Source: an uncultured Rhodocyclaceae bacterium
Lineage (GTDB): Bacteria > Pseudomonadota > Gammaproteobacteria > Burkholderiales > Rhodocyclaceae
NCBI GenBank assembly: GCA_934271525.1
Contig: CAKQRL010000010.1
Location: forward strand, 1 to 64,000
Length of the DNA: 64,000 bases
Direction: 5' to 3'
This document shows positions 56,764 to 64,000 of the stretch, piece after piece. Numbering within the stretch: position 1 is the first letter of the stretch; each line of letters starts with the position of its first letter. The notes beneath the pieces are model-generated. The model had not been told where the DNA came from. It saw nothing but the letters and a program-made list of their open reading frames with translations, and made no database searches. A program made the position numbers and the translations under genes.

Positions 56764-58559
56764 ATGAAAAATCAAATAGTTACCCTCCCTCCCGAATTCT
56801 ATTGTTGCTTTTATTTGTGGCAAGTTTTGTGATTCGTTTTTGTGCGGCAGATTTTGAAAAAATTATTATTTTTTATCCCGATGAATTACTTTATTACCAA
56901 ATTGCAGAAAATATCGCCCACGGTAATTTTTTAAATATTTATAATTTACCAACGGCATTCCAAAAAATTCTTTATTCTTTATGTTTAGCCCCGGCGTTTT
57001 TCTTTGAATCAATTGAATCCCAATCGCATAGCATTGCCGCCATCAACGCACTATTAGTTTCTTCCATTATTTTCCCAACGTATTTTATCGGCAAATTATT
57101 TTTTGAAAACAAAAACAAAATTATTTTTATTTGTTTTTTGAGTATTTTATTATCCGACCTTTCTTATTCTGTTACATTTATGAGTGAAAATCTCTTTTTG
57201 CCATTGGGTGCTTGGTTATTTTATTTTTTTATTAAAATAATTTTAGAAAACCGATTAAATATTTTACTTTCAATTTTAAGTGGTATTTTAAGTTATGCGC
57301 TTTATTTGTGCAAAGAAGTTGGAATTTTATTGTTAGCCGCTTTTTGCGCTTATATTGTTTTTGCAAAAATATTACATTTAAAAATCAATTTTAAAGAACA
57401 AATTAAAAATGCGTTTTTGCTTGTTTTTATTTTCACAATTGTTTTTATACTTTCAAAACTCACATTTTTTTACGGTTTAAATAATTCTTATCCTAACCAA
57501 GCAAGTTTGTCTATTTTAAAAGAAGAAGGACGTATTTTATTTTTGTTTTACGGATTTTTTTATTATTTGCTAAATATTTTACTTGGCGGTTGTTTTTTTC
57601 TTGTTGCCTTGCCTGCACTTTATTATAAAAGTTTTAATGAAAAAACAAAGCAACTTTTTATTTTTACATTTTCTATTATTTTGGTAACTTCTATCACAAT
57701 CGCTTATTCTGTAACTGTGCGTGAAGATTTTAATTTGCCATTTCCAAGGGCACATTTGCGGTATTTGGTCTACATTTGGATTCCATTTTTGTGTTTGTTT
57801 TTGGCTTTGTTTGAAAATAAACTACCCAAGCTAAATTTAAAACAAAAAGCATTTTTAATTTTATCTGCTTTGCTTATGGTTTTATTTTACAAAGGCACAA
57901 CAGGTTCTGGCGATCATACAATGTTGGGTTTTGTTTATTTGTTGCTTTATGTGCCACAGTTGCATTTGTTTTGGCTATTCAAAATATTTTTGTTAGGAAT
58001 AACCATTCTTTTTGCTTTTCAAATTAAAAACAAAAAAATATTTTTAAAAGCATTTTTAATATTTTTTATTGCATTGCAACTTTTTAATAATATTTATTTT
58101 AGCATCAGCTGCCGTGCAAATTTTGAAATCACACCGAATGAAAAAACTGAAATTGCAGCATTAAAACATTTAATTCAAAACAATCCAAACAAAACATTTT
58201 TGGTTGTGGGCAATGGTGTGCCACGTGCCCAACGTGCTTTGGATAGTTTTTTAAATTTTCCAAACATTGCCACCATCAGCATTGCAAATTTAAAAAGCGG
58301 CGTGGTTGCAAATTTTGCGCCAGCGCCATTGGTGCCAAGCGCTTCGTATTTGAATTATTCTTTTATGAAAATTGATTATTTTATTTTCCCAAACACATTA
58401 GAAGTCAAAATGAAAAACAGCGAAAAAATTTTAAACGCTGAATTGTGGCGTGTTTTTGAAAACAAAAACAACCAAACCATTCCTGAGTTTTCATTTGAAA
58501 AAAAAGAGCAGAAAAACGACAAATTCCGCCAATGGGTTTTGCAATTCTTAAAAAAATAA
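56764..58559 (+). CDS. GT-C type membrane glycosyltransferase-like protein; 5' end out of frame
   Basis: A polytopic protein of about 600 aa, paralogous over its whole length to the split gene at 8399: PDELLYYQIAENIAHG after the first helix, FQKILYSLCLAP, TFMSENLFLPLGAWLFYFF, YLCKEVG, LRYLVYIWIPFLC. The acidic PDE motif fits the GT-C superfamily (ArnT/PMT-like); substrates are unknown. The best start, ATG 56764, is one frame off from the main open frame. The shift falls in CCCTCCCTCCC (~56782), and one more CCCT unit would join them as MKNQIVTLPPSRILLLLL. The main frame itself opens at a GTG (56730) inside the -10 box. It may be switched off or start at an internal TTG/GTG. Confidence 0.72.
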
Positions 58560-58560
58560 T

Positions 58561-58578
58561 CAGTTCACCGTGGATTTT
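58561..58578 (+). repeat. ccgtgg element at the 3' end of the orphan methyltransferase gene
   Basis: AGTTCACCGTGGATTTTT; read on the minus strand it gives the C-terminal N-P-R and stop TGA of the methyltransferase. Confidence 0.65.
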
Positions 58579-59749
58579 TGGGCAAGAGTTGGAATGCTTG
58601 AAAGGATTGAGGGAGGATGGATTTTTCCAAGCTGCGTTGGGAAAAAAGAAAGCGGCCATCGCACACAAAGCCGAGTTCCTGCCAGTCAACAGCGTTCAAA
58701 AGTTCGCAGAGTTTTTGAAGAATTGTTGGCGTAGTTTTAAAACGTGGGAATATTGCCAACACCGAGCCATCATAAGCCGTGCATGCGTGCAGAAAAAAAG
58801 GTTTGGGGTTGCGCGTTTTGGCATTCACATAAATGCGGGGAACATCGCTTTTAAAATAATCACGCCCCCATTGCCAAAAATTGTTTTCATCAAATTTTTT
58901 AATTTTTCTGTTTAAAAGTTGGTTTTTAAATTGTTTTAAATAATCAATATTCACGTTATAAATCATCCGTTTGGTTTTGCCTGTTTTTGCCGTTTGTGAA
59001 TAAACAAAATCGGTGTTACCAAAAATATTATTTTCAAAAATAAAATCAGCACCGCTCACAGCGCCTACTTTCACAAAAAATAAACTGTTAAAAAATAAGG
59101 GATAATTTTGTTTGGTAAAAAATAATTGATCATGCACGCATAAAAAATGGCAGTTATTTGCCGTTCGGTGTGAAAAATTATCTTTTTCAAAACGCCAAAT
59201 GGCGCAGTTAGGTTGTGCGGTTTTGAATATTTTTTTATCCCCCAAATCAAAAAAATGCGTTAGTGTGCCGTTTGAAAATAAAAAATGATTGAGTTTGATA
59301 GCCGATGTGTTTTTTAAAAAATCGCGTGGCGTGATAAAAATCAATTCTCCGCCTTTATTCAAATGCAAAATGCTTTTGTAAATAAAAAATAAATATAAAT
59401 TGGTGCGGAAATCAAATATTTTATAAAATGGTTTTAAACGTTCTTTTGTTTTTGAATTTATATCTTGAAAACGCACATAAGGTGGGTTGCCGATAATTGT
59501 ATCAAATGTTTCATTTAAAGGATAATCAAAAAAATCAATATTTAAAATGTTGGAATTATTTGGAATAACGTTTTTATCAATTTCAATGCCGACTTTGTTT
59601 TTTGGTAAGGCATTAAAAAATGCGCCATCGCCACAACTTGGTTCTAAAAAACGTTTTAATAAATCATTGCGGTTTTTGGAAAGTTTGAGCATTTTTTCAA
59701 CAATTTCTTGTGGTGTAAAAACCTGCCCGAGTTCTGCAATGTTTTTCAT
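58565..59749 (-). CDS. Orphan N6-adenine DNA methyltransferase
   Basis: This 394-aa gamma-class methyltransferase has LGQVFTPQEIVEKML at the N-terminus, motif I FLEPSCGDGAFF and catalytic motif IV IIGNPPYVRF. A C-terminal recognition region follows (residues ~230-380). The layout matches TaqI/PaeR7I-like type II methylases. No nuclease gene adjoins it: nth is upstream and the GT-C gene is convergent. It may be a regulatory or remnant methylase. The start is preceded by a run of ten A's. Same-orientation ccgtgg elements lie at both ends, and the protein ends KNPR. Confidence 0.85.
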   Translation of the reverse strand: MKNIAELGQVFTPQEIVEKMLKLSKNRNDLLKRFLEPSCGDGAFFNALPKNKVGIEIDKNVIPNNSNILNIDFFDYPLNETFDTIIGNPPYVRFQDINSKTKERLKPFYKIFDFRTNLYLFFIYKSILHLNKGGELIFITPRDFLKNTSAIKLNHFLFSNGTLTHFFDLGDKKIFKTAQPNCAIWRFEKDNFSHRTANNCHFLCVHDQLFFTKQNYPLFFNSLFFVKVGAVSGADFIFENNIFGNTDFVYSQTAKTGKTKRMIYNVNIDYLKQFKNQLLNRKIKKFDENNFWQWGRDYFKSDVPRIYVNAKTRNPKPFFLHACTAYDGSVLAIFPRFKTTPTILQKLCELLNAVDWQELGFVCDGRFLFSQRSLEKSILPQSFQAFQLLPKNPR

Positions 59750-59784
59750 TTTTTTTTTATTTTTTAATTCTCAAAATTTTTTTA

Positions 59785-59805
59785 AGTTTACCGTGGATTT
59801 TTAAA
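59785..59805 (+). repeat. ccgtgg element supplying the nth stop
   Basis: AAGTTTACCGTGGATTTTT; on the minus strand it reads K-N-P-R-stop at the end of nth. Confidence 0.65.
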
Positions 59806-60420
59806 AAAATCGCAACAATCAGAAACAGGGCAAGTTTCACAAAGTGGGTTGCGGGCTTTGCAAATATAACGCCCGTGCAAAATAAGCCAATGGTGGGCGT
59901 TTTTCAAATAAAAAAGCGGAATGCGATTTAAAAGACCTTTTTCTACTTCCAAAACCGTTTTTCCGGGCGCCATTCCTGTGCGATTGGCAACTCGGAAAAT
60001 ATGCGTATCCACTGCCATTGTGGAATAACCAAAAGCGGTATTTAAAACCACATTGGCTGTTTTTCTACCAACCCCGGGTAATTTGATTAATTCTTCAAAT
60101 GTTTTTGGAATGTCGCCATTATATTTTTCGCATAAAATTTCGCAGGTTCTATAAATATTTTTGGCTTTATTTTGGTATAAACCTATTTTTTGAATAAACC
60201 TTTTGATATGGTATTCGCCAAGTTCTTTCATTTTAAATGCGTTGGGTGCGCATTTAAAAAGTTTTTCGGTTGCCAAATTCACGCTTTTGTCGGTGGCTTG
60301 GGCGGATAAAATCACGGCAATTAACAACTGAAAAGGCGAATCAAAATGCAATTCTGTTTGCGGATAGGGGTTGATTTCTCGCAAAGTTTTAAAAAATTTG
60401 ACAATTTTTGTGCGGTGCAT
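59788..60420 (-). CDS. nth: Endonuclease III Nth
   Basis: This DNA glycosylase/AP lyase for oxidised pyrimidines has 210 aa. The helix-hairpin-helix LPGVGRKTANVVL carries the catalytic Lys, and VDTHIFRVANR the catalytic Asp. The iron-sulfur motif C-x6-C-x2-C-x5-C is visible in CKARNPLCETCPVSDCC. The ATG at 60420 matches the family start; the longer open frame crosses the divergent rseP start. The last residues come from a ccgtgg element. Confidence 0.94.
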   Translation of the reverse strand: MHRTKIVKFFKTLREINPYPQTELHFDSPFQLLIAVILSAQATDKSVNLATEKLFKCAPNAFKMKELGEYHIKRFIQKIGLYQNKAKNIYRTCEILCEKYNGDIPKTFEELIKLPGVGRKTANVVLNTAFGYSTMAVDTHIFRVANRTGMAPGKTVLEVEKGLLNRIPLFYLKNAHHWLILHGRYICKARNPLCETCPVSDCCDFFKNPR

Positions 60421-60478
60421 TTTTTTGCTCTCAAAAAAAGGTAGAATGGCGGGCTTGTGATTTTGGTGAAGCGACAAA

Positions 60479-61831
60479 ATGCTCAATATTTTGCTCTATC
60501 CTGCGGCTTTTGTGTTGATGTTGGCGGTTTTAATCGCTATCCACGAGTTTGGTCATTATTGGGTGGCAAAGCAATGCGGCGTGAAGGTTTTGCGTTTTTC
60601 ATTGGGTTTTGGCAAGGTTATTTGGCAAAAAAAAATCGGCAAAGACCAAACCGAATGGGCGTTGAGTTTGTTTCCGTTGGGCGGTTACGTCAAAATGTTG
60701 GACGAATCCGAAGGCGAAGTTGCCCCACACGAATTGCATCGGGCGTTTAATCGGCAATCGGTTTACAAAAGAATGCTCATTGTTTTGGCTGGGCCCGCTT
60801 TTAATTTTTTCTTGGCAATTTTTCTTTTTTGGATGGTTTTTTTAAGCGGCGTGCCGGAATTGTTGCCCATTTTAGGCAAAGCGCCTGAAAACACGCCTGC
60901 TGCGGCAATTAACATTCAAAATGGCGATGAAGTGTTAAGCGTCAATGGCAAAAATGTTCAAACTTGGGCGGACTTTCGTTGGATTTTATTAAAAGCCGCC
61001 GCCAACGATGAAGTGGCGCACTTGACTTTAAAAAACGAAAAACAAGAAATTTTTGAAAAAAATTTATCGCTTACCGTGGTCAAACAAAACAAATGGGAAG
61101 GCGATGCCATTGAACAATTGGGAATTGTCTTTTTTCGCCCAAATTTTCCAGCCATTATTGGCGAAGTTTTGCCCAATAGCGTGGCGGAAAAAGCGGGATT
61201 TTTAAAGGGTGATAAGGTTTTAAAAATAGATCAAACCGAAATTGCCGATTGGTTGGCTTTGGTTGAAATTGTGCGCAAAAGTGCCGACAAAATGTTGGAT
61301 TTTGAAGTGCAGCGTGGCGATGCTATTCTTAAACTGCGTGCAATACCCGAAGGTGCAGAAAGTCAAGGCGGCAAGCTTGGCATTGCCATGCAAAAAACCC
61401 AGATGCGCCCGCTTTACACGACTGTGCGTTATGGTTTTGCGCAATCTTTTGTGAAAGCGATTGTGGAGACGTGGGATAAAAGTGTTTTTAGCTTAAAAAT
61501 GCTATCCAAAATGCTCACAGGCGAAGTGGCGCTATCCAACATTTCTGGCCCGGTGACCATTGCCGATTTTGCAGGCAAAACGGCATCAATGGGTTGGATT
61601 TATTATTTGCAATTTATGGCGCTCATTAGTTTGAGTTTGGGGGTTTTGAATCTTTTGCCTGTGCCTGTTTTAGATGGCGGGCATTTGTTGTATTATGTTT
61701 TTGAAGTGATTCGGCAAAAACCGCTCTCTGAGCGCACCATGGAATTGGGCCAGCGTGTTGGAATGTCCTTTTTGTTGGTGTTGATGGTTTTTGCTTTTTT
61801 TAATGATTTCAACCGCTTGTTTGCGAATTAA
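60479..61831 (+). CDS. rseP: Site-2 protease RseP
   Basis: This inner-membrane zinc metalloprotease has 450 aa. The catalytic HEFGH is at residues 22-26 in helix 1, and the third metal ligand Asp is in LLPVPVLDGGHLLYY near the C-terminus. Two PDZ domains lie in between (around INIQNGDEVLSVNGK and SVAEKAGFLKGDKVLKID). It cuts anti-sigma factors and signal-peptide remnants after DegS-type cleavage. Three bases separate it from bamA. Confidence 0.93.
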   Translation: MLNILLYPAAFVLMLAVLIAIHEFGHYWVAKQCGVKVLRFSLGFGKVIWQKKIGKDQTEWALSLFPLGGYVKMLDESEGEVAPHELHRAFNRQSVYKRMLIVLAGPAFNFFLAIFLFWMVFLSGVPELLPILGKAPENTPAAAINIQNGDEVLSVNGKNVQTWADFRWILLKAAANDEVAHLTLKNEKQEIFEKNLSLTVVKQNKWEGDAIEQLGIVFFRPNFPAIIGEVLPNSVAEKAGFLKGDKVLKIDQTEIADWLALVEIVRKSADKMLDFEVQRGDAILKLRAIPEGAESQGGKLGIAMQKTQMRPLYTTVRYGFAQSFVKAIVETWDKSVFSLKMLSKMLTGEVALSNISGPVTIADFAGKTASMGWIYYLQFMALISLSLGVLNLLPVPVLDGGHLLYYVFEVIRQKPLSERTMELGQRVGMSFLLVLMVFAFFNDFNRLFAN

Positions 61832-61834
61832 AAA

Positions 61835-64000
61835 ATGAAAAAAAACCCGATTATCGCTTGCTTGTCGCTGGTGAGTTTGAATGTTGCGGCGTTTGATGCC
61901 TTTACAATCCAAGATATTCGTGTAGAAGGCATACAACGCACCGAAGCGGGAACGGTGTTTAATTATTTGCCAGTGAAAGTGGGGGATACATTTTCTGATG
62001 ACAAAGCCGCGCAATCCATCCGCGCTTTGTTCGGCACGGGTTTTTTCCAAGATGTGCGCATTGAAACGGAAAACAACGTGGTGTTTGTGATTGTGCGCGA
62101 GCGTGCGGCAATTTCATCAATTGATTTTGTGGGAATGAAAGAATTCCCCAAAGACGCCATTTTAAAAGCCTTAAAAGAAGTGGGCATTGCAAGTGGGCGG
62201 ATTTTTGACCGCTCGCAGTTGGAGCGCGCCGAGCAGGAATTAAAACGGCAATATTTGTCCAAAGGGCGTTATGGCGTGAAAATTACCACGACGCTAACCC
62301 CACAAGAGCGCAACCGCGTGGGTTTAAATTTTAAAATCACAGAAGGTGCCATTGCCAAAATTCGGCAAATCAACTTTGTGGGTAATGCCGAATTTTCGGA
62401 ATCCGAATTGGTTGATTTGATGACTTTAACCACGCCCGATTGGTTATCTTGGTATACAAAAAACGATCAATATTCCCGCCAAAAACTCGCTGCTGATTTG
62501 GAAACGGTGAAGTCTTTTTATATGGACCAAGGTTATTTGGAATTTGCGGTCAATTCCACGCAGGTTGCCATCTCTCCCGATAAACAAGATATTTTTATAA
62601 CGATAAATATTACCGAAGGCACGCGATTCCAAGTCTCCGATGTGCGTGTGATGGGCGATTTACCATTAAGTGATGAAGAATTGCAACAATTGGTTGTTTT
62701 AAAAGCAGGCGATGTTTTTTCCCGCAAAAAATTGAATGATTCAACCAAAGCCATTGCTGATGCGCTGGGCAACATTGGCTACGCCTTTGCCAATGTGAAT
62801 GCCGCGCCTGAGATTGACCAAAAAAATGCAAAGGTTGCTTACACCATTTTTGTTGATCCGGGCAAACGTGTTTATGTGCGCAATATCAATATTGCCGGCA
62901 ATACCAGAACGCGCGATGAAGTGATTCGCCGTGAAATCAGACAAATGGAATCGGCGTGGTATGACGCATCAAGCATCAATTTGTCCAAAGAACGCGTGGA
63001 TCGCTTGGGTTATTTTACCGATTCATCGGTGGAAACCGTGCCTGTTGCTGGCACTGCCGACCAAGTTGATGTGAATTTAAAAGTAAAAGAAAAACCCACG
63101 GGCAATTTAATGTTTGGCATCGGCACTTCCAACATTGACCGCATTATTTTGTCGGCATCTTTGTCGCAGGATAATTTTTTGGGCAGCGGCAACACGGTGA
63201 GTTTTGGCATTGATTCATCGCGCTCGCAACGCACTTATGCCTTTTCGCATACCAATCCGTATTTCACCATTGACGGCATCAGCCAAGGTTTTGACCTTTA
63301 TTACCGTTCTTACGATACTTCCAAAACCTACAACACCATTATGGCGGATTACAAAACCGCTTCCACCGGCGGCGGCTTGCGTTGGGGTTTTCCGATTAGT
63401 GAAACGCAGTCTATTAATGTAGGCGTTGGTGCGGATTACACCGAAATTGGCACCTTTACTTCAAGCCCGCAATATTACAAAGATTATGTTGACCGCGTGG
63501 GCGATGGCAATTTAACCTTTCCGCTAACTTTTGATTGGGTAAGCGATTCCAGAAACCGCCGTTTTTTTGCAACACGCGGGATTTTCCAGCGCGCAGGCGC
63601 GGAGGTAACGGTGCCGGGCGGTGATTTGAACTATTACCGTCTTTCTTACCGTTGGCAAGGTTTTTGGGCGTTGAACAAACGCTTTACCTTTATGCTCAAC
63701 GGCGAAGTTGGTTTTGCGGATGGTTACGGCGGCAAGCAACTGCCTTTTTACAAGAACTTTTATGGCGGCGGTGCCGCATCTGTTCGCGGTTATGAAACAA
63801 ATAGCTTGGGGCCAAAAATTGCCGATACTTATGGTTCTTATTACAGCATCGGCGGCAAGGCGCGAGTCATCGGGAATGCCGAAGTTTTGTGGGCAATTCC
63901 GGGCATGGAAGAAACCGTGCGGATGGCGTATTTTGTTGATATCGGGCAAGTTTATGCCGACAACAACAGCGCGGCTTATAACCGCAAAAAGGACGATACC
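61835..64000 (+). CDS. bamA: Outer-membrane protein assembly factor BamA, 5' part (cut by the right edge)
   Basis: 722 codons are visible. A signal peptide (MKKNPIIACLSLVSLNVAAF) is followed by five POTRA domains (starting FTIQDIRVEGIQRTEAGTVF; later ISSIDFVGMKEFPKDAI, IRQINFVGNAEFSESELVDL, FQVSDVRVMGDLPLSDEELQ, YVRNINIAGNTRTRDEVIRR). The 16-strand barrel begins near residue 420. The L6 signature VRGYE is present in GGGAASVRGYETNSLGP. BamA folds and inserts outer-membrane proteins. The order rseP-bamA is standard in Beta- and Gammaproteobacteria. Confidence 0.95.
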   Translation, partial: MKKNPIIACLSLVSLNVAAFDAFTIQDIRVEGIQRTEAGTVFNYLPVKVGDTFSDDKAAQSIRALFGTGFFQDVRIETENNVVFVIVRERAAISSIDFVGMKEFPKDAILKALKEVGIASGRIFDRSQLERAEQELKRQYLSKGRYGVKITTTLTPQERNRVGLNFKITEGAIAKIRQINFVGNAEFSESELVDLMTLTTPDWLSWYTKNDQYSRQKLAADLETVKSFYMDQGYLEFAVNSTQVAISPDKQDIFITINITEGTRFQVSDVRVMGDLPLSDEELQQLVVLKAGDVFSRKKLNDSTKAIADALGNIGYAFANVNAAPEIDQKNAKVAYTIFVDPGKRVYVRNINIAGNTRTRDEVIRREIRQMESAWYDASSINLSKERVDRLGYFTDSSVETVPVAGTADQVDVNLKVKEKPTGNLMFGIGTSNIDRIILSASLSQDNFLGSGNTVSFGIDSSRSQRTYAFSHTNPYFTIDGISQGFDLYYRSYDTSKTYNTIMADYKTASTGGGLRWGFPISETQSINVGVGADYTEIGTFTSSPQYYKDYVDRVGDGNLTFPLTFDWVSDSRNRRFFATRGIFQRAGAEVTVPGGDLNYYRLSYRWQGFWALNKRFTFMLNGEVGFADGYGGKQLPFYKNFYGGGAASVRGYETNSLGPKIADTYGSYYSIGGKARVIGNAEVLWAIPGMEETVRMAYFVDIGQVYADNNSAAYNRKKDDT

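Noticed and set aside
61068..61085. CTTACCGTGGTCAAAC inside rseP as another ccgtgg element
   Set aside because: It lacks the GGA-W-T tail and has only part of the core; it is ordinary coding sequence (LTVVKQ).
1..64000. CRISPR array, insertion sequence, prophage, rRNA or tRNA
   Set aside because: The regularly recurring ccgtgg elements are dispersed rather than arrayed with spacers; no transposase or integrase, phage structural gene, rRNA or cloverleaf tRNA was found. The only tRNA-like end belongs to ssrA.

Overview
The window is an AT-rich, densely packed bacterial chromosome segment with 60-odd protein genes or gene remnants. It reads as a betaproteobacterium, probably host-associated. 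The evidence is a PhaM-family protein, a circularly permuted two-piece tmRNA gene, 6S RNA beside zapA, and the neighbour pairs orn/rsgA, xseA/sodB and rseP/bamA. I cannot name the genus. No rRNA, tRNA, IS element or CRISPR array was seen.

Layout. 0-7 kb: the end of a sulfatase-like gene, then a complete phosphate regulon (pstSCAB-phoBR) behind a candidate Pho box; its PstS has its two halves in swapped order. 7-17 kb: sstT, a frameshifted GT-C-type membrane glycosyltransferase gene, phaM, a methyltransferase, tcdA, and a tolC-macA-macB-like efflux operon. 17-26 kb: an accessory region with a one-polypeptide MmeI-like restriction-modification enzyme, a RelBE-type toxin-antitoxin pair, a MerR-controlled cupin/aldo-keto reductase/alcohol dehydrogenase cluster, and a DUF262/DUF1524 (GmrSD-like) gene. 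26-36 kb: rsgA/orn, lrgAB, an ArnT-like gene, rpmE, two tandem NSS transporters, pdxA, a radical SAM gene and aroC. 36.7-38.8 kb: a HaeIII-like restriction-modification cassette inserted between aroC and xseA. 38.8-49 kb: xseA-sodB, an NDH-like oxidoreductase, a broken Tat-exported aldo-keto reductase, fbp, ttcA, a NIF3 gene, an HtrA-type protease, a TSUP permease, 6S RNA, zapA, a ZapB-like gene and a DnaJ-like gene. 49-52.6 kb: a surface-sugar locus with an (AG)10 tract in an aminotransferase gene, an acyltransferase, and a badly decayed DUF6056-like gene. 52.6-64 kb: holA, lptE, sppA, an L,D-transpeptidase, tadA, ssrA, a second GT-C gene, an orphan adenine methyltransferase, nth, rseP and bamA (cut by the right edge).

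The most striking feature is a dispersed element with core GTTKACCGTGGA followed by T's. It occurs at about 32 places, 18 of them inverted pairs that look like transcription terminators and 14 single copies. It resembles the uptake-sequence/terminator arrangement of Neisseria, but with a different word. It also supplies stop codons (a shared C-terminal NPR tail in five proteins), probable start codons, and in-frame coding segments. The HaeIII-like cassette is bracketed by perfect 58-bp direct copies of one such element, and the RelBE pair by near-identical 67/68-bp copies. This suggests that the element acts as a landing site for accessory cassettes.
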